A stretch of DNA of 14,440 bases from Actinomortierella ambigua. Its lineage: Eukaryota > Mortierellomycota > Mortierellomycetes > Mortierellales > Mortierellaceae. Numbering within the stretch: the first letter of the stretch is position 1; every line of letters begins with the position of its first letter. Shown here piece by piece: positions 6,879-14,440 of the stretch. The notes under the pieces are model-generated. The model was not told where the DNA came from. It worked only from the letters and a program-made list of their open reading frames with translations, and ran no database searches. A program made the translations under genes and the position numbers. The stretch covers positions 7,391-21,830 of the forward strand of contig JAAAJB010000523.1 of the NCBI GenBank assembly GCA_016098155.1, written 5' to 3'.

Positions 6879-9498
6879 ATGGCCGTTCAAAGCATCCCCC
6901 TTCCCCCTCCCACCTCCGGTGGCAAGGCCCCCCGCTGGACCCAGCCTGTCTCCTTCTACGGCCAGAGCGTCTTCAGCAAGTACTACGCCCAGGCCATCTG
7001 CGTCTTCCTGCTCCTGGTCCCCTTCCTGGTTATGCCAGTCAAGGCCCAGGGACAGGCTCCCGTGGCAGGTGCTGACTGCATCCCTGCCGGCTCCTTTGAC
7101 GCCAACACTGACTACTTCAAGAACCACACCAAGGGTATGTCTGCTGCATGCATCACCCAATGTGCTCGGCCCCATTCGCATGTTGATTTATGGGCGATCG
7201 GAGGCCAGCGCTGTGATCGAGCCACGCTTGAGGGTGCGGGAGGAGGGAGAACAGAGTGAGGATAATGAACGGTACCATTCCTTCATGAGATCGAGTGCTG
7301 ACCGAGATACTCTTTTGGATGGACATTCGGGCAAGTCTGGACCTGAGCATTGAGAGAAAGTTCGTTCGTTGGGTGGTGGGTGGGCGTGAAAAGAAGGTGC
7401 AGAACAAGATGCAGTGAGAGCACTTTTTCTTTTTTGTTTGTTTTGGATGGCCGATCCGGACCTCTTTTTTCCCTCGCTGTTCATTTTCGTTGGCGGGTCT
7501 TGCATCAATCTCACAGGGTAACTAGCCCTTTCCCTTCTCCCCTCTCCTAACACACTTATTTGGGCATGTCTGACAGAAGCAAGACATCGTGGGAGGATTG
7601 TGTGAGTGTGAGTGTGAGAGTACAAGTCTCTATCAGCTTGCCTATGCTTGCTCATTAAAAGCAGATGGAGGTATAAAACGAGGGGGATCGTGCTTCACTC
7701 CTTCATTGGTTGGTTCGCCTTATCTGGGGTCGAAAGGTACTCTTTGTCATACCGTATTAACACGCCCGCTCTGACTTTTTATTCCTCACCCCCTCATCCA
7801 TCCATGGTTGGCGTTTTGCAGTGGACTCTGCTGCCCTTTTCAGTGTCGATTACAAGAAGTCCTACAAGGTCTTGACTACCAAGAGCAGTGTCACTGCTCC
7901 TCAGTCCTCGACGTACGTGTTGTACCAGTGCGGTGCCCCCATCCCCGATGCCGCCCAGTTCCCCAACAACACTGTCTTCATGTCGATCCCAGTCAACACC
8001 GTTGGAACTCTCGCCACGACGACTCTCACCTACCTTGAGATGCTTGGAAAGCGCTCGGCGGTGAAGGTGGTGGACACTGAGGGGCTCGTCACCTCGCCCT
8101 GCGTCCAGGCTTCCCTGGCCAAGGGCGAGATTAAGGGTGTCGAGGACAAGGACCAGGCTCTGCGCGGTCAAGAGCTCAACTCGGTCGACGTTGTCTTTGC
8201 CACCTTCTCCGCGGATCCCCTGGCTGCCAACCGCACGGTTCTCACCTTTGAGACCGCGGATCCCGGTCCCTTGAACGTAAGCCTGCCTGCTTGATGTCGT
8301 TTTGTTTTTTTCTCGTCTTTGTCTCGGGTGTATATAATGGACTGTTCAAGACCACGGTGGGGGTTTGGAGAAAGGAGTGGTGTAACATTGAATTTGAGGA
8401 TGTCGGTGTGTGGGACTTGTGTGAGTGCCCAAAAGGAGAGCGATGCACTGGTTCTACACCCATGACCCTTTGGGGAGTAGTATCTCCCTTACCCATCTCA
8501 TCTCAAAGACGGGCACGTTGTTGTTGATGCTCACTTTGTTGTTGTCGCTCCAAACCGCCTTTAACTGTGACAAGAGAGCCTTTGTTTTTGCGCTGTTCAC
8601 TGGGCCAGCCTTTTGCATACAGTTCTTGCGGAAAAGACAGAAAAGGGGGAATGGATGTTGTTGCAGTGCTTGAACTGTACAAACTGAACAAAGTTTATTT
8701 CTTCTCACGATAAAATAGCGTGCCGAGTGGCTCGAGTTCTACTCCGCCTTCTTCAACCTGGAGAAGGATGCTCAGGAGCGCACTGCCAAGATCAACAACA
8801 ACTACAATTGTTTCAAGAGTGCTGCTACTGCTGCAAAGTCGCCCAAGCCTGTCGTCGCCTGGGCCACGTTCAACGCTCCTTCAGAGTACAACAACAACAC
8901 TGCCTCGTGGTCGCTCTCGAACGCTGCCTACAAGAAGGCGCTGACCGAGGACGCTGCCGCGACCTTCTTCTTCCCCGGCAACGCCTCGCTCACGACCCAG
9001 TCCTACGCTGATGCTGGCGCATTTGCCACGGCTCTGGCCAGCGTCGATATCCTGATTGACGAGTCGGTCGTCGGCACGGACTATGCCAATGTCCTTCAGA
9101 ACTACAAGCTGACCGAGTCCTCGGACCTCAAGTTTGTCAAGAACAAGGCCGTGTACCGCGAGGATGGTGCCGTCAACCCCAACGATGGTCGTGACTGGTT
9201 CTCGACCGCTGTCGCCCAAGCCGATGCTGTCCTCCAGGACATTATCCGCGCCACCCACCCCGATGCTCTGCCCGCTGACACCCCTTACCGCTGGATCCGC
9301 AACGTCGCCAAGGGTGAGGCCAAGAACATCATCTCGGACAAGAACTGCACCACCCCCGATAGCAACACTCCCATCCCTGACATTGCTCTGGTCTGCAAGG
9401 ACATGAAGGTCGACGGCCGCCCCAGCGCTGCCACCAAGTCCACCGCCGCTGCCTTCAGCGTCATCCTCGGCCTGGCTGCTATTGCCCTGACTCTTTAA
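6879..9498 (+). CDS. secreted, likely GPI-anchored class III substrate-binding-protein-like protein
   Basis: Exons 6879..7134, 7822..8276 and 8719..9498 give 496 aa. Introns are phase 1 (GTATGT...TTTGCAG) and phase 0 (GTAAGC...AATAG). The N-terminus has a long polar stretch and one hydrophobic segment (about 39-55), a signal peptide or signal anchor. The body resembles the two-lobed helical-backbone binding proteins of bacterial metal, siderophore and cobalamin ABC importers (Peripla_BP_2-like). Lobe one has YVLYQCG (117-123), SIPVNTV (140-146) and YLEMLG (156-161). A following segment has EWLEFYSAFFNLE (240-252). Lobe two has VAWATF, DAAATFFFPG and VDILIDES (346-353). WIRNVAKGEA (429-438) closes the fold. 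N-glycosylation sequons (N82, N134, N222, N296, N325, N446) and several Cys fit an extracellular protein. The C-terminus (SAATK, then a hydrophobic run at 479-496) fits a GPI-attachment signal. Fold family and anchoring are inferences. No ligand residue can be named. It faces arrestin B across a shared promoter spacer. Confidence 0.78.
7135..7821 (+). other. intron 1 of the binding-protein-like gene
   Basis: 687 nt, by far the longest intron in the window. GTATGT donor, a CTCTGAC branch-like site about 50 nt before the end, and TTTTGCAG acceptor, phase 1. Small frames inside are broken and show no family features. I see no RNA gene or mobile-element end in it. Confidence 0.75.
8277..8718 (+). 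other. intron 2 of the binding-protein-like gene
   Basis: 442 nt, GTAAGC donor and AAAATAG acceptor, phase 0. The acceptor side is A-rich rather than pyrimidine-rich just before the AG, with a T/C-rich patch (around 8695-8707) slightly further up. It joins PGPLN to RAEWLEF in frame. No other feature is recognisable in it. Confidence 0.75.
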
Positions 9499-9638
9499 AA
9501 GAAGAACAACAACAAAACGTAGAATGGTGTTGATGTTGCTTCTGTACATCTGTAGCTATCAAGCCATTCCTTCTTCTTTTCCCTTGTTTCTCTTGTAAAA
9601 AGAGCGATAATATAGACAATAGACTGACCTAATTCCAA

Positions 9639-9644
9639 AATAAA
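9639..9644 (+). terminator. polyadenylation signal of the binding-protein-like gene
   Basis: AATAAA 140 bases after the TAA stop at 9496-9498, in an A-rich context. This is the clearest match downstream of the gene. Confidence 0.5.
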
Positions 9645-10298
9645 AAAACACAAAAAGCAAAACACCTCGTTGACCACACGACTATGCCTGTGTCCTCACT
9701 CTCACCACATGGCACTCTTTCACCCCTTGCTCTCTACCCTACTTTGTTTTCAAGTTGTGTGTATAAAAAAAAAAGGGTCTTTTTTTCTTCTTCTTGGCGG
9801 GAACCACTGGCAAAGGACCAAATGGAGATATGATCCGATGCCACGTTGTCGCGAGTGAGCCCCGTTGAGTTACTCTCCCACCCTTTGACAAGGGAGGAAG
9901 AGCAATCGCATGACTGTACATTATGACAAACGCCTCGCCGCTCAAGGCATATGAATAGGATCTTTCACCAGGCATTCACTCCATGGGAGATCTTGGCCTG
10001 CTGATCCTGCGCCAAGAGTGGATGGATCGAGGTAATGACCAGGTGGATCACTGGCGGCACTTTCTGCCGTTGGGTCCGGGGACTTTCCCTAAAGCATTCC
10101 ACTTATGGTGGGATTGAGACCAAGGTCTCGGGATGGATACCGAGCCTTGCCGTGTGTGTTGCTTCAATGATGCGATTCTGCGATGTGATTCCCGTAGGCA
10201 AGAAGAAAGAAAAAAAGTAAAGATCACAACAACACAGCGCTGCCACGATCATATAGAATGGGAGAAAGACCAAGCCACCCAGGCAGACAATGATTGAT

Positions 10299-10304
10299 CA
10301 CGTG
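10299..10304. promoter_or_regulatory. CACGTG E-box upstream of RAE1
   Basis: Perfect CACGTG palindrome 109 bases upstream of the RAE1 ATG. Such boxes are bound by fungal bHLH factors (Cbf1-type). Functional use here is inferred only from motif and position. Confidence 0.35.
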
Positions 10305-10412
10305 TGTAACGCGACCCTGGCGGTCCCCCCATCTCCAACCACTCTCTCTCTCTTCTTTTTTTAAACACGCTCATTCAAAAGGACCAACCCCTACCCCATT
10401 CACACTGCGGTC

Positions 10413-11597
10413 ATGTTGCTCCAACCTCAACAGCCCTCCGATGTCGAGGTACGCGACCCTCCACGAGATGAACAAACTCTTCTCGATGGAGTGTACTCCA
10501 GACCCCGCTCGCTTCTTGCCTGTTGTCATGAAACGCGCCTCTGGAAACAACCCCCGACACTGTCCAGTGGTGGGCGTCTAGTTCAGTGGCAAAGCATCAC
10601 CTCCACCTCGGAACCTCTCCCCACCCATGGGCCTCGCTAACATGGGCTAACCACGTTAAACCCCTTCCCGCCCCTGTTCTTCTACTCTCGTACCATAGGT
10701 GTCCGATGTCCAGAATGACGGCATCTCAGACTTGGCCTTCTCGACCAAACACGACTTTTTAGCAGCTACGTCATGGAACAACGAGGCAAGTTGACCAACC
10801 ACTCGTTTGGGGGCGTGTTCTTGCCCCCCTCTTCACTATCAAGACTTTTCGCACGCGTCGAACCATGGCTCTGTCGCACGGACGCTCCCTAACTGGTGTA
10901 ACCAACCGCCCCCTCCCTCTCTCTTCTCCTCTCCTCTCACACACACACACATTGGAACACTAGGTGCGAATCTGGGAAGTGATGGGCAACGGCACGACGG
11001 TCGGCAAGGCAGCATATGCACATGAGCAACCAGCCTTGTGCTGTCATTGGAGTCCTGTAAGTCTGTTTCTCTACTGTTCGCCACGATGGTCGTTGTCACG
11101 TTTAAAGGAGAGAAGGAGCTTCGAAACACCACCATCTCGACGTAACGAAAGAAGAAGAAGAAGAAAAGAAAGCAGTAATACGTCATGGAAAGATTCCTCA
11201 ATGAGCATCAGAGAATATCTAACGAATAAGCCCTTCCTTTGTGTGTTCTGCTGACCATGACCATCGAATAGGATGGCAAGACACTCGCTTCCGGAGGTGC
11301 AGACAACACAGTGAGGCTTTACGATCTGGAGACAGGACAAAGTCGGATCCTGGGAAAGCATGACATGGCGGTCAAAACCATCCGGTTTGTGGACCAGAAC
11401 CAGTCGATCTGTGCCACAGGAAGCTGGGATAAGACAGTCAAGGTAAAGGGATCGCTCCTACCTCCCTCCCACCATTCGCGCCATGTCATTTTATCTCCGC
11501 AATGCCGCCGACTTCCTCCCACCCCACACCCTTATCGCAATTTTGCTGATCAAATCAGTCGCTGCATCATTCGATGATACCGGCTGTGTCACCTTTT

Positions 11598-11640
<43 letters not shown>

Positions 11641-12468
11641 CTCTCTTTTCTCTCTTAGTACTGGGATTGCCGAACCAACCAACAGATGACGTCTGTCGCC
11701 ATGCCGGACAAAGTGCTTTCAATGGACTATTGGAATGGCCTGCTGACTGTTGGCACGGCCGACCGCAAGATTTCGCTCTTCAATATGAACAACCCATACC
11801 AGCCCGCACGGACAGTCGATAGCATGCTCAAGATGCAGACGCGTGTCGTTTCCAACTTTACTACCGGCGGAGGCTTTGCCGTTGGCAGTATCGAGGGACG
11901 TGTCTCTATTCAGTATGCCAACCAGAAGGATGAGAAGTAAGTTTCTTTTGTTGTTGCTGTTACACCTGGCTTCTGTTATTATTACAACTATCGACCTTTC
12001 GTATTCTACATGATTGACCCCATCCTCCTTTTCGCACCTTGGGAGCTTTGATCACACTGTCTAACACTCGCAATGTTCTTCCTTTTTTTGCAACACCTTC
12101 CCTCGGTAAAAAATATCAGTGGCAACTTTTCATTCAAATGCCATCGCGATGGACCGCCTGGATCCAAGGAATCGACGGTGTATGCGGTGAATGCAATCTC
12201 ATTCCACCCGATCCACGGCACGTTTTCGACAGCAGGCTCGGATGGATCGTTTACGTTCTGGGACAAGGACTCGAAGCAAAAGCTAAAGTCGTTCCCCAAG
12301 ATGGGCAACTCGATTGCCTGCACGGCCTTTAACCGGACAGGCTCCATCTTCGCCTATGCTCTCAGCTATGACTGGCACCGGGGGTACGAAGGGTCGATCC
12401 AGGGCCAGAAGAATACCATCATGTTGCATGCCTGTCAAGAGTCAGATGTCAAGCCTCGGAAGAAGTAG
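10413..12468 (+). CDS. RAE1: mRNA export factor / nucleoporin RAE1 (Gle2), WD40 beta-propeller
   Basis: Six exons: 10413..10448, 10699..10785, 10964..11056, 11272..11442, 11659..11936 and 12120..12468, giving 337 aa. Family role: a seven-bladed WD40 propeller at the nuclear pore that binds the GLEBS motif of Nup98/Nup116-type nucleoporins and acts in mRNA export. Family signatures are clear: DLAFSTKHDFLAATSW and VRIWEV in blade one, GADNTVRLYDLETGQ, CATGSWDKTVKYWDCRT, YWNGLLTVGTADRKISLFN, then FSFKCHRD (225-232), YAVNAISFHPIHGTFSTAGS, FTFWDKD (266-272) and a final blade with YALSYDWHRGYEG (301-313), ending in basic KPRKK. Exon junctions keep frame throughout, with one split codon (Asn222) between exons 5 and 6. 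Intron 2 uses a GC donor. The N-terminus is only about 12 residues before the propeller, much shorter than the Gly/Phe/Ser-rich head of animal RAE1. It converges with the carboxylase gene downstream. Confidence 0.93.
10449..10698 (+). other. intron 1 of RAE1
   Basis: 250 nt, GAG/GTACGC donor and CCATAG acceptor, phase 0, after a first exon of only 36 nt. Splicing gives SDVE/VSDVQNDGIS, matching the family at this point. Confidence 0.75.
10786..10963 (+). other. intron 2 of RAE1, GC-AG type
   Basis: 178 nt with donor GAG/GCAAGT and acceptor CACTAG, phase 0. The join gives ATSWNNE/VRIWEV, exactly the conserved RAE1 blade-one strand. The nearest GT (10790) would shift the frame. AG/GCAAGT is the classic sequence of efficient GC donors. 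A CA repeat (10940-10950) precedes the acceptor. Confidence 0.85.
11057..11271 (+). other. intron 3 of RAE1
   Basis: 215 nt, GTAAGT donor and GAATAG acceptor, phase 0. It joins CCHWSP to DGKTLASGGADN, as in the family. Confidence 0.8.
11443..11658 (+). other. intron 4 of RAE1
   Basis: 216 nt, AAG/GTAAAG donor and TCTTAG acceptor, phase 0. A TTTC tetranucleotide array forms its pyrimidine tract. It joins SWDKTVK to YWDCRTNQQ. Confidence 0.8.
11595..11640 (+). repeat. (TTTC)n microsatellite inside RAE1 intron 4
   Basis: About eleven near-perfect TTTC units, then CT-rich sequence up to the splice acceptor at 11657-11658. On the minus strand it reads as a spurious Lys/Glu/Arg frame. Length is likely to vary between isolates by replication slippage. 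Confidence 0.9.
11937..12119 (+). other. intron 5 of RAE1
   Basis: 183 nt, GTAAGT donor and ATATCAG acceptor, phase 2. Without splicing, the frame would end at the TAA formed by the donor itself. Splicing creates QKDEN/GNFSFKCHRD, matching the family. Confidence 0.82.
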
Positions 12469-12786
12469 TATGTGTGTGTATAGAGAGAGAGGAGGGGGCG
12501 TCTGTGTGGATGATGTAGACACAATTGATAAGAGAGACAAACCCCCTCCCCCCGCCCCCTTCCCACATGTGCTCAAGCAAGCTACAACAGCAATGATGGT
12601 CAACAAAACAACCCCCCTTTCCACACTCTCTTCTCCGGCATTATCCCTTCTCTTCGTTCCTTCGCGATCTACGCGAATTACCAATATGCACCTTTTTTCA
12701 CGCCATGTCTTTTTTTTTTACTTTCCTCATATATGTTTATATTTTAGGACGTCAGAAAAAAAATGTTACCCCATGCACGAAATACA

Positions 12787-12792
12787 ATAAAT
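12787..12792 (+). terminator. polyadenylation signal of RAE1
   Basis: AATAAA about 320 bases after the RAE1 stop and the clearest match on this strand before the convergent gene. A 3' UTR of this length is plausible. Confidence 0.4.
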
Positions 12793-12939
12793 GATATGTA
12801 AACTACAGGTTTGAACAGACATGGCGGGACTGAGCTGAATCTTTTTGTCTAGCCTTCCACTAAAGAGAGAAGTTTGGGCATCGTGTTGAAAAAAAATAGT
12901 CAAAAACATCCTTTACATGGTGAGAAGGGAGCAGGATTC

Positions 12940-13130
12940 GGTTCGGGGATTCGCGATTTGATTTGCTGGGATTCGGGCTCGCGGGTTCGTCTCTCGTGTG
13001 TTCGTGGGTTCGCATGTTCAAATGGGACTATGAGGCGACCCCCCCCCGCACAAAGTGGACACAACCCCCCCCCCTTCCCTTCCATGAACCGCGAGTTTCC
13101 CACAAGCCCGAACCCCGAATCGCGAAACGA
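12940..13130. repeat. imperfect fold-back of TTCG-rich repeats
   Basis: Nested inverted matches: TTCGCGATT (12950-12958) with AATCGCGAA (13118-13126) outside, and CTCGCGGGTTC (about 12978-12988) with GAACCGCGAG (13086-13095) inside, the latter with one bulged base. Further degenerate TTCG and CGAAA units surround them, and two C-runs lie in the loop. It sits between the 3' ends of two convergent genes. Options are a degenerate miniature element, a structured termination region, or simple-sequence drift. Confidence 0.55.
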
Positions 13131-13262
13131 AGCGAAACAAAACGAAACGAGGAAAAAGAAATGATTCTATTGAACAAGGGGCAAAAAAAGGTGACTAGCA
13201 AAAAGATGTGGAGAGGGATGGGTGTGTAGACATTTGTCAAGAAAGAAAAAGAGGTCGAGCTT

Positions 13263-14440
13263 TTATGCATCCTTCTTGGCCTCTTCGTCCTCAAAGGCAA
13301 TCAAGCTCTTGTTCTCGGCAACGAGCTCACCGACGTTGAAGAAGACCTCGGAAATGATGCCGTCGACAGGCGACTTGATGACATGCTCCATCTTCATGGC
13401 CTCCAGGATGACCAGAGGTTGGCCCTTGGCGACCTTGTCACCGGGTTTGCACATCACGTTCGAGATCTTGCAGGGCATCGGCGTACGGACACTGCCAGCC
13501 TTTTCTTCCTTACCCATGCTCAGGAACTTGGGCTTGGGCACCTCCAGCGTGACCTTGCCCTCATCCTCCGTAAACACGTGCACCTTGTCGCCCGCATGGA
13601 TCACGCTCGTCTTGTGCTTCTGGCTCGCAATCTCGCTCAGCAACGAATGCTCCCCGCTCAGCTTCGCCAACACCTTTTCAAAGACTGTCGTCTGGTTCGG
13701 CGTCTCCACCTTGACGTTGTACGTGCCATCGTCGTGGTTCATCTCCACAGACACCTTGACCTCTTGCTCCTGCAGCTTGAACGCAAACGACGCTCCGCTC
13801 GTCATGTTCAGTCGCAGACCCGGGTTCATCGTGAACGGCGAAGCACCGTCCTTGGCCGCCACAGCGGCAACCTTGGACGCCTCAATCTCCTTCAGCAGCA
13901 GGGCCAGCGACGCCTGGGCGACGGTCGCGGGGTTCAGGGCCGGGGCCGGGGGGAACATGGTGTCGTGGTACTTTTGGATAAAGCCGGTCTCGACCTCGCC
14001 GGCAATGAAGGCCGGGTGAGAAGCCAACGTCTTCAGGAACTCAATGTTGGTGTTGAGGCCGACAATCTCGTACTCGGACAGGGCCTTGCGCAGGATGCGG
14101 AGGGCCGCCGTCCGGTCCTCGCCATGGACGACCAGCTTGGCAATCATGGGGTCGTAATGGACGGAAATCTCATCGCCCTGCAAGAATCCAGTCTCCAGAC
14201 GGACACTGTCGGAGGCCTCGGGGGTCTGCACGTGAATCAGGGGTCCGACATCGGGCATAAAGTTGTTGCTAGGGTTCTCGGCGTAGATACGGGCCTCAAA
14301 GGCCCAGCCGTCCTTCTTCAGGTCCTCCTGCAGTTTGGGCAGACGGTTGCCCGAGGCCACCTCCAGCTGCCACTGGACCAGATCCGTGCCCGTGATCATC
14401 TCGGTGATCGGGTGCTCGACCTGCAGACGGGTGTTCATCT
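13263..14440 (-). CDS. MCCC1: methylcrotonoyl-CoA carboxylase biotin-containing (alpha) subunit, C-terminal part
   Basis: Uninterrupted minus-strand coding from the right edge to TAA at 13263-13265. About 392 C-terminal residues are visible and the 5' part is outside the window. It begins within the biotin-carboxylase catalytic region with EMNTRLQVEHPITE, whose Arg and Glu are catalytic in this family. The biotin-carboxylase C-terminal domain follows (GWAFEARIYAENPSNNFMP, SVHYDPMIAKLVV, IVGLNTNIEFL). Next comes the less conserved middle domain that holds the partner subunit, then the biotinyl domain with EAMKMEH. The lysine to be biotinylated is encoded at 13392-13394, 42 residues from the C-terminus. 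The enzyme carboxylates 3-methylcrotonyl-CoA in mitochondrial leucine breakdown, paired with a carboxyltransferase beta subunit not in this window. Motif details fit this subunit better than propionyl-CoA, acetyl-CoA or pyruvate carboxylases, because there is no carboxyltransferase domain and the protein ends right after the biotinyl domain. No intron is seen in this part. Confidence 0.93.
   Translation of the reverse strand, partial: MNTRLQVEHPITEMITGTDLVQWQLEVASGNRLPKLQEDLKKDGWAFEARIYAENPSNNFMPDVGPLIHVQTPEASDSVRLETGFLQGDEISVHYDPMIAKLVVHGEDRTAALRILRKALSEYEIVGLNTNIEFLKTLASHPAFIAGEVETGFIQKYHDTMFPPAPALNPATVAQASLALLLKEIEASKVAAVAAKDGASPFTMNPGLRLNMTSGASFAFKLQEQEVKVSVEMNHDDGTYNVKVETPNQTTVFEKVLAKLSGEHSLLSEIASQKHKTSVIHAGDKVHVFTEDEGKVTLEVPKPKFLSMGKEEKAGSVRTPMPCKISNVMCKPGDKVAKGQPLVILEAMKMEHVIKSPVDGIISEVFFNVGELVAENKSLIAFEDEEAKKDA

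Larger units (their letters stand above)
9499..10412. other. spacer: 3' UTR of the binding-protein-like gene and promoter of RAE1
   Basis: 914 bases between two genes on the same strand. The left part holds a likely polyadenylation signal (9639-9644). The right part holds a CACGTG box (10299-10304) and a CT-rich tract (about 10340-10366) close to the RAE1 start. No convincing gene is seen. Frames such as 9739-9975 on minus lack family features. Confidence 0.6.
12469..13262. other. spacer between convergent RAE1 and carboxylase genes
   Basis: 794 bases holding both 3' UTRs. It contains a RAE1 polyadenylation signal (12787-12792), runs of nine or more C near 13040 and 13065, and a fold-back of TTCG-rich repeats (12940-13130). 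No clear AATAAA serves the minus-strand gene. I see no gene here. Confidence 0.55.

Noticed and set aside
8881..9549. Long open frame (222 aa) on the minus strand opposite exon 3 of the binding-protein-like gene
   Set aside because: It is a mirror of biased codon use in the real exon. The product is a Gly/Val/Asp/Arg-rich sequence without family features, and the plus-strand reading has clear fold motifs.
10566..10625. tRNA-like A box (TAGTTCAGTGG) inside RAE1 intron 1
   Set aside because: The D stem does not pair, no GGTTCGANTCC B box follows, and no four-arm fold can be drawn. It is probably a chance match.
11491..11682. Lys/Glu/Arg repeat frame on the minus strand
   Set aside because: It is the translation of the TTTC microsatellite within RAE1 intron 4, not a gene.

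Overview
The window looks like nuclear DNA of a filamentous fungus. Genes carry several short introns with GT-AG borders, CTNAC-type branch sites and pyrimidine tracts. Spacers are full of A/T homopolymers, and coding parts are moderately GC-rich with C-ending codons. Protein character and intron density suggest an early-diverging lineage of the Mucoromycota, and Mortierellomycotina is my best guess. That placement is an inference from style, not a database result.

Five protein genes can be supported. From left to right: (A) an alpha-arrestin-like gene on the minus strand, running off the left edge (103-1011, three exons implied, two in the window). (B) A second, complete alpha-arrestin gene on the minus strand (3996-5809, three exons, 494 aa) with two PPxY motifs near its C-terminus. 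(C) A plus-strand gene (6879-9498, three exons, 496 aa) for a secreted, probably GPI-anchored protein that looks like a class III periplasmic substrate-binding protein. (D) The plus-strand mRNA export factor/nucleoporin RAE1 (10413-12468, six exons, 337 aa). (E) The C-terminal part of the mitochondrial methylcrotonoyl-CoA carboxylase biotin-bearing subunit on the minus strand, cut by the right edge (13263-14440).

The arrestin genes are tandem paralogues. Exon 1 is 163 nt in both, intron 1 is phase 1 in both, and the inferred intron 2 is phase 2 in both. B and C are divergent and share a spacer of about 1.07 kb rich in poly(A)/poly(T) tracts. D and E are convergent, and the spacer between their 3' ends holds an imperfect fold-back repeat. 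A 3-kb stretch without a recognisable gene separates arrestins A and B.

No operon-like logic is expected or seen. A functional link is possible only in a general sense: alpha-arrestins recruit NEDD4/Rsp5 ubiquitin ligases to plasma-membrane transporters, and the binding-protein-like gene next door encodes a predicted surface protein. Nothing in the sequence shows they act together. I see no rRNA, tRNA, CRISPR array or intact transposon. The most unusual element is the bacterial-type binding-protein fold in an intron-bearing, surface-anchored fungal gene.
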